Part shown: positions 25,725 through 33,906 of the stretch, piece after piece
How the letters are laid out: each line of letters begins with the position of its first letter
Numbering within the stretch: the stretch's first letter is position 1
Assembly (NCBI RefSeq): GCF_023073315.1
Contig: NZ_JADPJH010000033.1
Coordinates: forward strand, 256,132-320,131
DNA: 64,000 nt
DNA from: Bradyrhizobium sp. 1
GTDB lineage: Bacteria; Pseudomonadota; Alphaproteobacteria; Rhizobiales; Xanthobacteraceae
Direction: 5' to 3'
Program-made: the position numbers and the translations under genes
Notes under the pieces: generated by a model
Seen by the model: the letters and a program-made list of their open reading frames with translations, nothing else
The model's database searches: none
What the model was told of the DNA's origin: nothing

Positions 25725-26303
25725 TCAGATCACCGGCTCGTCCTTGAGCGCCGACACCACCTGCTCGCCGCGGTCGGTCAGGCGATAGGTCACCAGCGGA
25801 CGGCTCGAGGGCCGCTTGCGGTCGGTCTCGACGATGTAGCCGCGCACCATCAGTGCTTCGAAGCTGCCATAGTAGCCGAACATGCTGATCTCGTTCTGCC
25901 TGAGCAGCTTGAACTCACGCAAGAGACGGATCTCGTTGCCGGAGAGCAGCGACCTGCGGACGCGCTGAACGAACCGCGTGCGCTGCTCGAACCAGGCATG
26001 GTCGGGCAATTCGTGTAACACCGGCGCAGGGTCGCGTTCGCAAGGGCGCGCATCGGCGACGACATCGGCGATAACCGGCGGCAGGCACGGCATGCTGCTG
26101 ACCACCGCATCCTTGGCCACATCGAGCAACGCAAGCGGCCAGCGCCGCTTGTTGTCCACCATGATCGGCGGCGGCACGACATTGTCGCGCACCAATTGCT
26201 CGAAGCGGCCGGCGGTCACACCGACATAGGCAGCCGCGCGGCGGCGATCGACCAGGCGGGTGTCCCGCACCACTTCAGGCTCGCAAGCGATAATCTGGTC
26301 CAC
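25725..26303 (-). CDS. Uncharacterised DNA-binding protein (winged-helix type)
   Basis: A 192-residue product from a GTG preceded by aggggattttggg. The N-terminal half contains LVDRRRAAAYVGVTAGRFEQLVRDNVVPPPIMVDNKRRWPLALLD, an AlpA/MerR-excisionase-like helix-turn-helix. The C-terminal half has LLRQNEISMFGYYGSFEALMVRGYIVETD followed by VTYRLTDRGEQVVSAL, which looks like a winged-helix domain. Upstream frame up to 26468 would overlap the divergent LysR gene and encodes unlikely residues. It is divergent from a LysR gene, 153 bases apart. The target genes are unknown. Confidence 0.6.
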   Translation of the reverse strand: MDQIIACEPEVVRDTRLVDRRRAAAYVGVTAGRFEQLVRDNVVPPPIMVDNKRRWPLALLDVAKDAVVSSMPCLPPVIADVVADARPCERDPAPVLHELPDHAWFEQRTRFVQRVRRSLLSGNEIRLLREFKLLRQNEISMFGYYGSFEALMVRGYIVETDRKRPSSRPLVTYRLTDRGEQVVSALKDEPVI

Positions 26304-26456
26304 CCCAAAATCCCCTGGCGCGTCGTTGCGCAGGCCCGGCGGCGAGGCCTGCCGAGCCGGCGGCGAACCTAGGGGGAACAGGTGCTCTCGAAAAGCAGAG
26401 AGATTCGCACAGGTTGATGCCGTTTCGGCAACAGCTATAATCAGGCTGGGGGTCCC

Positions 26457-27395
26457 ATGCGCTTTCACTCACCGGCCATCCAGTACTTTCACGCCGTCCG
26501 CCGCACCGGCTCGATCCGGGCCGCGGCGCGCGTCCTGAACGTTGCCTCCTCCGCTGTCAGCCGTCAGATCCTCAAGCTAGAGCAAGAGGTTGGATCGCCT
26601 TTGTTCGAACGCAATGCACGCGGCCTGACGCTGACGACGGTCGGTGAGATGCTGGCCCGGCACGTCATGAACGTGCTTCAGGACCTCGACCGCTTCCGCT
26701 CGGACGTGGCGTCCCTCTCCGGCGCCTGGCACGGCACCGTCAGCATCGCCTGTATCGAGTCGCTCACGGAATCGGTGCTGCCGGACCTGATCGCCTCGCA
26801 CCGCGGCCGGGCCCGGCGCGTCAACTTCGCCACCGAGGTGAAGGGATCGTCGGACGTGCTGGAGGCGCTCAGCCGCGGCGAAGCCGACATCGGCATCGCT
26901 ATCGCGCTCCGGCATCCGCCGGATTTGCGTCAGGTCGCGCTGAAGCGCTTTCGCCTCGGAGCGCTGGTCGCGCGCGAGCATCCGCTGGCGCGCCGCAAGA
27001 CGGTCACGCTGGCGCAGTGCCTCGCCTTCCCCGTCATCCAGGCACTGCCGGAGCTGTCGATCTATCATCTGCTCCAGCCGCTGATCGCCCAGCTCTCGGA
27101 GACGCCGGAGCCTGCGATCCAGGCCAACTCGATCGACCTGATGCGTGAGCTTGCCGCGCGCGGCGTCGGCGTCGCCTTCCAGACCCAGCTCGGCATCAAC
27201 AGGCTGTCGCGCGACAGCCAGCTCGTCTTCCTGCCGCTCGACAACGCCGGCAGCCCGGTCTGGTCGGATCTCGGCATCTATGTCCGCGCCGAACGCACCC
27301 TGCCCGCCTTCATCGAGTCCTTTCTTCAAGAGCTGGTGCGTGAGCTCGGCGAGCGCGAGCGGCGGGAGAACGCGGCCTATCCGCAAGTTGCGTGA
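26457..27395 (+). CDS. LysR family transcriptional regulator
   Basis: A 312-residue LysR-type regulator. The winged helix-turn-helix occupies about 4-63 (FHAVRRTGSIRAAARVLNVASSAVSRQILKLE). The effector-binding domain (about 90-300) includes WHGTVSIACIESLTESVLPDLI, a hinge at EALSRGEADIGIAIAL, and ANSIDLMRELAARGVGVAFQTQLG. The ligand is not known. It is divergent from a winged-helix protein and followed by an AraC-type regulator on the same strand, but with no enzyme gene between them to suggest a target. Confidence 0.92.
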   Translation: MRFHSPAIQYFHAVRRTGSIRAAARVLNVASSAVSRQILKLEQEVGSPLFERNARGLTLTTVGEMLARHVMNVLQDLDRFRSDVASLSGAWHGTVSIACIESLTESVLPDLIASHRGRARRVNFATEVKGSSDVLEALSRGEADIGIAIALRHPPDLRQVALKRFRLGALVAREHPLARRKTVTLAQCLAFPVIQALPELSIYHLLQPLIAQLSETPEPAIQANSIDLMRELAARGVGVAFQTQLGINRLSRDSQLVFLPLDNAGSPVWSDLGIYVRAERTLPAFIESFLQELVRELGERERRENAAYPQVA

Positions 27396-27533
27396 CGAGA
27401 CAGAACCAACTCTCGATGCGCTTCGATGTAACTGCTTTGGCAGTAGTTTACCGGAATATGGCCGACGGCCAGCCATCTGATACCTTTCGGGAACTCAGCT
27501 CGCTCACCCCCTTGAAGTCCCAAGGATTCCGAA

Positions 27534-28481
27534 ATGCCGCTAGCTCGGCTCAAACCGTCGCGAGTCCTCGGCATCGAGCGCTTCTCGGACTTCGGCGAAT
27601 TTCGCGCCAACGAAGTGCTCGGGCTCGGCACCAGCACGCCGCTTCGTCCGCGGGAATTCTCGCTGTCGCGCGCCATCCTGCCGCTCCGGGACGGGCTGTT
27701 CGTGCTCCAGCGCGCGTTCGCACGCCGGCTCGACGTCGATGTCGGCACCGATCGCGGCGTCGGCCTCGTGGTGCCGTTCTCGTTTCACTCCGTCAGCAAT
27801 GGCCGCGAGATCGACAATTCCGTGGTGAGCGTCGTCCGCGGCAGGGTCCCGATCAAATCCGTCGAGCGCCAGCCCAACACTTATCTGATGATGCGCTTCA
27901 ACTCGGACATGCGTCATCGCGGCTGGGCCGACTACGACAGCGGGCTCGGATTCTTCCGCACACAGCACGATCCGATGGCACGGCTCCGCGCCACGATCCT
28001 GAGCATGTTTTCCCTGGCCTCCGATCACGGTGATCCCAGACAGTTCGAAGCACTCAACCGCCCGATCCAGGAGACGCTGCTCGCCTGCCTCGACACCATC
28101 CTGGTTCCGGCTGGCGCGCTGACCGCCCGTCGCGGATCGTTCGACAAGTACTGCAAGCTGGTCGCGCGCCTCGATGAGGTGGCCGCGCTGTTCGGCAGCA
28201 AGCCGCTCTACAGCGACGACCTCGCCACGACGCTCGGCGTGTCCGTGCGCACGCTCCAGACCGCGACCCACGCGGTGCATGGCCTCAGCCTGCATCATTA
28301 TCTGCGCCTGAAGCGGCTGTGGACCACTCGCGTGCAGCTCATGACCGGAAGTGCCGGCATGAGCGTCAAGGCCGCGGCGCTTGGCAACGGCTTCTGGCAC
28401 CTCGGCGACTTCTCACGGGGCTACAAGCTCACATTCGGCGAAACGCCCTCCGAGACGCTGGCGCGGAGCCGGCGCCTCTGA
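27534..28481 (+). CDS. AraC family transcriptional regulator
   Basis: A 315-residue regulator with a variable N-terminal domain (about 1-200) and a C-terminal AraC/XylS double helix-turn-helix. LATTLGVSVRTLQTATHAVHGLSLHHYLRLKRLW is the first unit, and KAAALGNGFWHLGDFSRGYKLTFGETPSETL is the second, carrying the family signature. The N-terminal domain has LSRAILPLRDGLFVLQ and a cupin-like look, but I cannot name the ligand. It converges with the UPF0114 gene, with 9 bases between their ends. Confidence 0.9.
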   Translation: MPLARLKPSRVLGIERFSDFGEFRANEVLGLGTSTPLRPREFSLSRAILPLRDGLFVLQRAFARRLDVDVGTDRGVGLVVPFSFHSVSNGREIDNSVVSVVRGRVPIKSVERQPNTYLMMRFNSDMRHRGWADYDSGLGFFRTQHDPMARLRATILSMFSLASDHGDPRQFEALNRPIQETLLACLDTILVPAGALTARRGSFDKYCKLVARLDEVAALFGSKPLYSDDLATTLGVSVRTLQTATHAVHGLSLHHYLRLKRLWTTRVQLMTGSAGMSVKAAALGNGFWHLGDFSRGYKLTFGETPSETLARSRRL

Positions 28482-28490
28482 GCGGCGTCT

Positions 28491-29075
28491 TCAACCGTGA
28501 TGGGCTTCCTTGCGGTGGCCGCTCTCGCTGATACGGTCGACCCAGGCGATGCCGATCGCGGAGATGATGAAGGTCAGGTGGATCAAGACCTGCCACATCA
28601 CGCCGCTCTCGGTGAAATTGCTGCGCGTGGTGCCGAGATTGCCGGCCTCGATGAAGGTCCGCAGCAGCGAGATCGAGGAGATGCCGATGATCGCCATCGC
28701 CAGCTTGATCTTGAGCACGCTGGCGTTGACGTGACTGAGCCATTCCGGCTCGTCGGGATGGCCGTCCAGGTTGAGCCGCGAGACGAAGGTCTCGTAGCCG
28801 CCGACGATCACCATCACCAGCAGGTTCGAGATCATGACGACGTCGATCAGCCCGAGCACGACCAGCATGATCTGCTGCTCGCTGGCGTCGAAGGAGTGCA
28901 GGACCAGGTGCCAGAGCTCCTTGAGGAACAGGAACACATAGACGGCCTGTGCGACGATGAGGCCGACATAGAGCGGCACTTGCAGCCAGCGTGAGCCAAA
29001 GATGAGTTGGGCAAACATGCCAATTTGCGGCTGCGGCGAAGCCGCGGCCAAACGTGCTTTGGGTTCAGAGCTCAT
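28491..29075 (-). CDS. UPF0114 (YqhA/TIGR00645) family membrane protein
   Basis: The 194-residue product has four predicted membrane helices: VPLYVGLIVAQAVYVFLFLKEL, IMLVVLGLIDVVMISNLLVMVIVGGYETFV, LAMAIIGISSISLLRTFI and MWQVLIHLTFIISAIGIAWVDRI. NLLVMVIVGGYETFVS and LKIKLAMAIIGISSI are hallmarks of the YqhA family, of unknown function. It is the last gene of a tight minus-strand run with a TerC-like protein and a TerB-like protein upstream, so a shared role in membrane or ion stress is plausible. Confidence 0.88.
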   Translation of the reverse strand: MSSEPKARLAAASPQPQIGMFAQLIFGSRWLQVPLYVGLIVAQAVYVFLFLKELWHLVLHSFDASEQQIMLVVLGLIDVVMISNLLVMVIVGGYETFVSRLNLDGHPDEPEWLSHVNASVLKIKLAMAIIGISSISLLRTFIEAGNLGTTRSNFTESGVMWQVLIHLTFIISAIGIAWVDRISESGHRKEAHHG

Positions 29076-29109
29076 GGATCACTCCGGAGTGCGGGCAGGA
29101 AACGTCACC

Positions 29110-29751
29110 TCAGAGACTCGCGATGACAGGCGCAAGCTCCAGCGAGCCGCGATAGATCATCTCGAAGGCTACGTAAACGATGATGGCAAGCCCGACATAG
29201 GCGATCCAGCGCTGTTTCTGGAGCACCCGACCGAGCAGGTCCGCTGCAATGCCCATCAGCGCGACTGACAGCACGAGACCGAAGACGAGGATGTAGGGAT
29301 GCTCGCGCGCGGCGCCCGCAACCGCAAGCACGTTGTCGAGCGACATCGAGACGTCGGCCGCGACGATCTGCAATGCCGCCTGCCCGAACGTCTTGCGCGG
29401 TGCAGGAGCAGCGCTCCCGCTGCCGCCGCCATGGCTGAACGCAAGCTGGTTCGCATGCGCCGCCTGCTCGCGCAGCTCGCGCCACATCTTCCAGCACACC
29501 CAGAGCAGCAGCACGCCGCCGGCGAGCAAGAGGCCGATCACTTGCAAAAGCTGGGTCGCGATGCCGGCAAAGACGATGCGCAAGCCGGTGGCCGCGATAA
29601 TGCCGACGACGATGGCGCGGCGGCGCTGCTCGGCCGGAAGACCCGCGGCGGCGAGCCCAATGACGACGGCGTTGTCGCCGGCCAGCACGAGGTCGATCAG
29701 GATGACCTGAAGCAGCGCGGACAGCGCCTCAGTGGTGATGAATTCAGTCAT
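29110..29751 (-). CDS. TerC family membrane protein (YjbE type)
   Basis: A 213-residue integral membrane protein with about seven helices. The conserved Asp/Asn pairs of the TerC fold are seen in LIDLVLAGDNAVVIGLAA (helix 1) and in VAADVSMSLDNVLAVAGAA, both on the membrane-embedded faces. TerC relatives export Mn2+ or act in tellurite resistance and metalation of exported proteins. A Gly/Ser/Ala-rich cytoplasmic loop separates the two halves. It starts 6 bases after a small membrane protein gene and precedes the YqhA gene by 34 bases. The exact substrate is unknown. Confidence 0.88.
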   Translation of the reverse strand: MTEFITTEALSALLQVILIDLVLAGDNAVVIGLAAAGLPAEQRRRAIVVGIIAATGLRIVFAGIATQLLQVIGLLLAGGVLLLWVCWKMWRELREQAAHANQLAFSHGGGSGSAAPAPRKTFGQAALQIVAADVSMSLDNVLAVAGAAREHPYILVFGLVLSVALMGIAADLLGRVLQKQRWIAYVGLAIIVYVAFEMIYRGSLELAPVIASL

Positions 29752-29757
29752 AATTGA

Positions 29758-30117
29758 TCATTTTTTCGGTGCGGACGGATCGAGCCAATGCGGCTTCTTG
29801 CGTTCGATCCAGTCGAAGACTTTTGAACGGGAGGCGCGCAGCGCGGGCACGTCCTCGGCGAGCAGTGCGAGGCCGAGCGGCAGCATCCAGATGCCTAGCA
29901 CCGGCAGGAAGGAGAACACGCCGCCGACGACGAGCAGCGCACCCGAGGGGATCCTCACCCAGCGGCTGGACGGCTTGAGCAGATAGGAGACGGTGTCGCC
30001 CACCCGCGGCGGCAGGCGATGGACGAGCTTGTCGAGGCGCGGGTCGCCGCCGGCTATCTGGCCATTGGTGCCCTCGGTACTCGTCGTCCGCTCGTCCGAT
30101 GCCGTGCTCATGCTCAC
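29758..30117 (-). CDS. Conserved hypothetical membrane protein
   Basis: A 119-residue product with a polar N-terminal 50 residues (DPRLDKLVHRLPPRVGDTVSYLLKPSSRW) and a hydrophobic hairpin, RIPSGALLVVGGVFSFLPVLGIWMLPLGLALLAEDVP, then a basic tail ending KPHWLDPSAPKK. It is encoded between TerB- and TerC-like genes. Its ATG overlaps the TerB stop codon by 4 bases. I recognise a short family of alphaproteobacterial membrane proteins with the WxLPLGLxLLAEDxP pattern but know no function. Its context makes it a candidate partner in the metal/membrane-stress group. Confidence 0.75.
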   Translation of the reverse strand: MSMSTASDERTTSTEGTNGQIAGGDPRLDKLVHRLPPRVGDTVSYLLKPSSRWVRIPSGALLVVGGVFSFLPVLGIWMLPLGLALLAEDVPALRASRSKVFDWIERKKPHWLDPSAPKK

Positions 30118-30575
30118 TCCTTGGGGGCGGTGCTCACCGCACCCGGCCCGACCTGCTTTGCGCGCGGCAACACCTGCGTCAGCAGGCGCAACAGCTTGAT
30201 CGCCTGCACTTCATGGGGATGCACGTCCTCGTCGGCGGCCGCGACACGCTCCGACAGCTCGATCAGATGGGATGAAAGCGGCATGTTCGAAACCGGACGC
30301 AGCGTGTCGATCACCACATTGGCAAAGTCCGGCTCCTCCAATCGTTCCGCCAGCTCGTCGAACATCGCAAACAGCCGCTCGTCGGTGATGTCAGGCGCCA
30401 ATCCACGATCCCTGATGAAGCGGATCACCTCGTCGCGCTCGACCGGCGAGACACGGCGGTCGGCGACCGCGACGAGCGCACCGGCGATGACCAGCGCCAC
30501 CGCGGCCTGCTCGTTCAGGCGGGACGGCTCGGTGATCTCGATCTCGATCGGATTTGAATATTTGGCGTCAGACAT
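30114..30575 (-). CDS. TerB-like (tellurite resistance domain) protein
   Basis: A 153-residue soluble protein. The TerB domain shows AALVIAGALVAVADRRVSPVERDEVIRFIR-like sequence with the acidic metal-ligand positions, and later ELSERVAAADEDVHPHEVQAIKLLRLLT, the second half of the internal repeat. TerB domains coordinate divalent metal and are found at membrane-associated stress complexes. GAGGAGCTAAG precedes the ATG. The start of the next gene overlaps its stop, so the TerB-like, membrane, TerC-like and YqhA genes are likely one operon. Confidence 0.82.
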   Translation of the reverse strand: MSDAKYSNPIEIEITEPSRLNEQAAVALVIAGALVAVADRRVSPVERDEVIRFIRDRGLAPDITDERLFAMFDELAERLEEPDFANVVIDTLRPVSNMPLSSHLIELSERVAAADEDVHPHEVQAIKLLRLLTQVLPRAKQVGPGAVSTAPKE

Positions 30576-30936
30576 CTTAGCTCCTCAACGTTGCGAATGA
30601 CCGCGCGGAGCTGCGATGGGGACGATTGGTCGGAGGGAACTCAAGAAGGCCCGACGATCGGCCGATCCATCGCATTCGCGCGGGACAGGTCATCCGACAT
30701 CGCGAGGTTTTGCCGACATAGTCAGCATCCTCGCCAGAGGGGCCCGGATTCTTGTTCTCCCAGACATAAAGATACGTGAGCTGGAATCAAGGCAACGAGG
30801 CTGCGACCAGCCGCCGCATCGGTTCCATGTTGCGCTTCGTGTCCCGGACGCTCTGCAGCGTGCAACGCTGCTGCGCAGAGCCGGGACCCAGCCGCAACTG
30901 TCTCAACATCGGAGTCCGGGCGACAGCGTCGCTCCT
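30576..30936. other. Intergenic region upstream of the TerB-TerC operon
   Basis: About 360 bases between the TerB-like gene start and the NTF2-like gene stop. I see no coding frame with recognisable content. The part near the TerB-like gene should hold the operon promoter. I find no repeat or terminator here that I can support. Confidence 0.4.
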
Positions 30937-31317
30937 TCAATTCACCCGCTCGACCAGATGCGCCCGCGACGGCGACGGATCGAACCGGTCGCCGAAATAT
31001 TGCGTTTCGTGCGCCACCGATCCGTCGCGGAATTCCATGATGCTGACGACGTAGGACGGCACGCCGTCATAGCTCAGCACGAACTCGCTCACCCAGAGAT
31101 CGCCGCCGCCGACGATCCGCCGCACCGTAAAACGCTTCTTGTTCGGCTGCACGAAGCGGCTCTCCTGGATATTCTTGCGACCCCGAATGCGCTCACCGGA
31201 CTGCGGATAGTCGAGCACGGCATCCTCGCGATAGATGTCATGCTCGGCCTCGAAATCGTTCGCGTCGGAGGCATCCCAATGGCGCCGGAGCGCCGCCAGC
31301 CTGGTTTGATCATCCAT
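30937..31317 (-). CDS. Nuclear transport factor 2 (SnoaL-like) family protein
   Basis: A 126-residue protein of the NTF2/SnoaL cone fold. It begins DDQTRLAALRRHWDASDANDFEAEHDIYREDAVLDYPQSGERIRGRKNIQE, where the Asp/Tyr pattern and RGRKNI helix are typical of SnoaL-like polyketide-cyclase relatives. The second half has DLWVSEFVLSYDGVPSYVVSIMEFRDGSVAHETQYFGD. Many such proteins are of unknown function. It is a single gene, divergent from the fusion gene downstream. Confidence 0.83.
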   Translation of the reverse strand: MDDQTRLAALRRHWDASDANDFEAEHDIYREDAVLDYPQSGERIRGRKNIQESRFVQPNKKRFTVRRIVGGGDLWVSEFVLSYDGVPSYVVSIMEFRDGSVAHETQYFGDRFDPSPSRAHLVERVN

Positions 31318-31501
31318 CGCAAACTCCCGCTTTGCAGTTCCTGCTCCTTAAATCGGCCCGCAAACAGCCGGCGGCAAGGCCCTCTCGCAACGTCTAACAA
31401 AGCCTAACGCGCCAAAGCCACGATCCCGATGCAGATTGACGGTGCACCGGTCCGGAATTCGCGGGATCGTGGAGCCACACTGGTCGCACCGGGAAAAAGG
31501 C

Positions 31502-33247
31502 ATGACACGTTTGCTGTCCGTCAATATCGGCTTGCCGCGCGACGTCGTCTGGCAAGGCCGGACCGTCCATACCGGCATCTGGAAGGCGCCTGTCACAGGC
31601 CCGCGCAGGGTGCGCCGGCTCAACATCGACGGCGACGGCCAGGGCGATACCGCGGGTCACGGCGGCGAACAGCGCGCCGTGTACGTCTATCAGGACGAGT
31701 CCTATCGCTACTGGCAGCAACATCTGGGCCGGTCGAACCTCGTCCATGGTCAATTCGGCGAGAATTTCACCGTCGAGGGCCTCGCCGACGCCGAAGTCTG
31801 CATCGGCGATCGTTACAAGATCGGCTCGGCCCTGTTCGAGGTCACGCAGCCGCGCGTCACATGTTACCGGCTCGGCATTCGCATGAAGGAGCCGGACATG
31901 GCCGCGCTGCTGGTCAAGCACGGCCGGCCCGGCTTCTATCTTCGTGTGATCGAGGAAGGCGATGTGGAAGCCGGCGACGAGATCACGCAGGTCGCGAGTG
32001 GCCCTGAAAGCATGAGCGTGTTCGAGATCAACGCGCTGCTCTATTTGCCCCCTCACCCGCGCGACCTGCTGGAGCGCGCGCTCAAAATTCCGGCGCTGAG
32101 CCACGGTTGGCATCGTTCCTTCGCGGCGCTGCTCGCGCAGAAAGACAAGCCGGCCACAGGAAACGCCGGGCTCGGGCCGGCTGCAAGCCCGCCTCCGACC
32201 TGGCGGGGCTTCCGTCCATTCCGCGTCTCGCGAAAGATCGCCGAAAGCAGCAATGTGACGTCACTGATCCTCGAGCCCGCGGACGGGCAGCCCGTCGCCA
32301 CGGCGCTGCCAGGTCAATTCGTCATCGTGCGGCTAGGGCCTTCCGCGATGACGCGCAGCTATTCGCTGTCCCGTCGCACTGATGCCGCGTCTTATCGCAT
32401 CAGCGTCAAGCGGGAAGCGCACGGCGCGGCCAGCTTCTATGTCGCCGACGAATTGCGAACCGGCGACATCGTGCAACTCGGTGCGCCGCGCGGCAGTTTT
32501 GCGCTCCGGCAGGATACGCGCCCCGTCGTCCTGCTCAGTGCCGGCATCGGCGTGACGCCGGTGCTCGCCATGCTGCACGCGCTCGCCGCGGAAGCATCGA
32601 CGCAAGACGTCTGGTGGCTGCACGGCACCCGCAACGGCCGCGAACATCCGTTCGCTACTGAAGTGCGCGGGCTGTTGGCCGGGCTGGCTCACCATCACAG
32701 CCATGTCTGCTTCAGCGCACCCGATCGGACCGATCGCCTGGGGACGGATTACGACAGCGCCGGACACCTGGACCAGCGCCTGCTCCAGACGCTCAATTTG
32801 CCACGCGACGGCGACTTCTATCTGTGCGGACCGGCCGCTTTCATGAACGATCTCTCGGCCGGCCTTGCCGCGCTCGGCGTTGCGCCCGATCGCATTCACA
32901 CCGAACTGTTCGGCAGCAGACCGTCGCTGACACCCGGCATCGCCGCTGTGCCGAAGGTCGCAGCACACAGGCCGGTCGGCGCACCGGGGCCAGGGCCGAT
33001 GGTGTCGTTCGCTCGCAGCGGCCTCAATGTCCAGTGGGCACCATCCTATGCCAGCCTGCTTGAGCTGGCTGAGGCGTGCGATGTCCCCGTGCGCTGGTCG
33101 TGCCGGACAGGTGTCTGCCACAATTGCGAGAGCGGGCTTGTGGCCGGAGACGTCAGCTACGCGCCGGATCCGCTCGACCCTCCCGCAGACGGCAATGTCC
33201 TGATCTGCTGCGCGCGGCCGCAGGGTGATATCGTGATCGATCTCTAA
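31502..33247 (+). CDS. MOSC domain fused to a FAD/NAD ferredoxin reductase and 2Fe-2S ferredoxin
   Basis: The 581-residue product joins three parts. The first is an N-terminal MOSC domain (about 25-170; GQFGENFTVEGL and the conserved Cys of QPRVTCYRLGIRM near residue 119). The second is a reductase (about 225-460) with the FAD motif RSYSLSRRTD near 285, LLSAGIGVTPVLAML and YLCGPAAFM. The third is a plant-type ferredoxin domain with CRTGVCHNC near 532 and a last Cys in LICCARPQG near 568. MOSC proteins bind the molybdenum cofactor and reduce N-hydroxylated compounds, and here the electron chain is on the same chain. Such fusions are known in bacteria but the substrate is not. The ATG at 31502 follows gggaaaaagg. 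Confidence 0.88.
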   Translation: MTRLLSVNIGLPRDVVWQGRTVHTGIWKAPVTGPRRVRRLNIDGDGQGDTAGHGGEQRAVYVYQDESYRYWQQHLGRSNLVHGQFGENFTVEGLADAEVCIGDRYKIGSALFEVTQPRVTCYRLGIRMKEPDMAALLVKHGRPGFYLRVIEEGDVEAGDEITQVASGPESMSVFEINALLYLPPHPRDLLERALKIPALSHGWHRSFAALLAQKDKPATGNAGLGPAASPPPTWRGFRPFRVSRKIAESSNVTSLILEPADGQPVATALPGQFVIVRLGPSAMTRSYSLSRRTDAASYRISVKREAHGAASFYVADELRTGDIVQLGAPRGSFALRQDTRPVVLLSAGIGVTPVLAMLHALAAEASTQDVWWLHGTRNGREHPFATEVRGLLAGLAHHHSHVCFSAPDRTDRLGTDYDSAGHLDQRLLQTLNLPRDGDFYLCGPAAFMNDLSAGLAALGVAPDRIHTELFGSRPSLTPGIAAVPKVAAHRPVGAPGPGPMVSFARSGLNVQWAPSYASLLELAEACDVPVRWSCRTGVCHNCESGLVAGDVSYAPDPLDPPADGNVLICCARPQGDIVIDL

Positions 33248-33265
33248 GACATCGATCTCTAAGAC
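33236..33265. repeat. Tandem 15-base duplication including the stop codon
   Basis: The unit atcgatctctaagac occurs twice in direct succession. The first copy contains the TAA stop of the fusion gene and the second is a perfect copy. It is likely a recent slippage event and has no effect on the reading frame. Confidence 0.85.
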
Positions 33266-33278
33266 TTGGGAGAGCCTC

Positions 33279-33875
33279 ATGCGAACTGACATGGTGCCGG
33301 GAGCAACCTTCCCGGATTACGAACTCAGCGACCACACCGGGAAACATCGAAAACTCTCCGAGCTGCAAGGCGGCGATCCCATGATCATCGTGCTCGGCCG
33401 CGGCGGTTTCTGTCCGAAGGATCGCCGCCAAGCCGAAGGGCTGGTTCAACTGCATCGGGAGATGGAGGTCGGCTATTGCCGGCTGGTGACTGTGACCACC
33501 GACAACATCACCCAGACCAACGAATATCGCAGCGGCGTCGGCGCGCACTGGCCGTTCCTGTCGGATTCACGGCGGATCGTCCAGAAGGATCTCGACATCG
33601 CCGAATACACCGATCCCGTGCACAATCCGATGATCCCGCATGTCATCGTGGTGGAGCCCCGCCTTCGCATCCACAAGATCTACAATGGCTACTGGTTCTT
33701 CGGACGCCCGACCATCGAAGAGCTTCGCCAGGATCTCCGCGCCGTCAGCATGGTTTGCCGTCCCGACTGGGACATCACGGCGCCCGGCCTGAAGGCGCTC
33801 TGGGACCAGGGCCGCAAGGAGCATTTTTATCCCTACGGCAAGGCCTACGTCGAAACTCTCGGCGAACAGGATTAG
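33279..33875 (+). CDS. Peroxiredoxin-like (AhpC/TSA fold) protein
   Basis: The 198-residue product has a thioredoxin-like fold of the AhpC/TSA type: GATFPDYELSDHTGKHRKLSELQ, then IIVLGRGGFCPKDRRQ with a single Cys at about residue 45 in the place of the peroxidatic Cys, and LFLSDSRRIVQKDLDIAEY-type sequence further on. Ordinary Prx has TxxC here; the FCPKD sequence is unusual but seen in relatives. Its role may be hydroperoxide reduction. It is encoded directly downstream of the fusion gene, 31 bases after its stop, suggesting co-transcription. Confidence 0.78.
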   Translation: MRTDMVPGATFPDYELSDHTGKHRKLSELQGGDPMIIVLGRGGFCPKDRRQAEGLVQLHREMEVGYCRLVTVTTDNITQTNEYRSGVGAHWPFLSDSRRIVQKDLDIAEYTDPVHNPMIPHVIVVEPRLRIHKIYNGYWFFGRPTIEELRQDLRAVSMVCRPDWDITAPGLKALWDQGRKEHFYPYGKAYVETLGEQD

Positions 33876-33906
33876 AAACACATTCTGATATCGTCTATTC
33901 GGGCGA

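Noticed and set aside
26304..26468. N-terminal extension of the winged-helix protein
   Set aside because: It would overlap the divergent LysR gene start, its residues are unlike the rest of the protein, and a GTG with a good ribosome site is available at 26303.
30616..31407. A 263-codon plus-strand frame across the region upstream of the TerB-like gene and the NTF2-like gene
   Set aside because: It runs antisense to the NTF2-like gene, is Arg/His-rich and matches no family.
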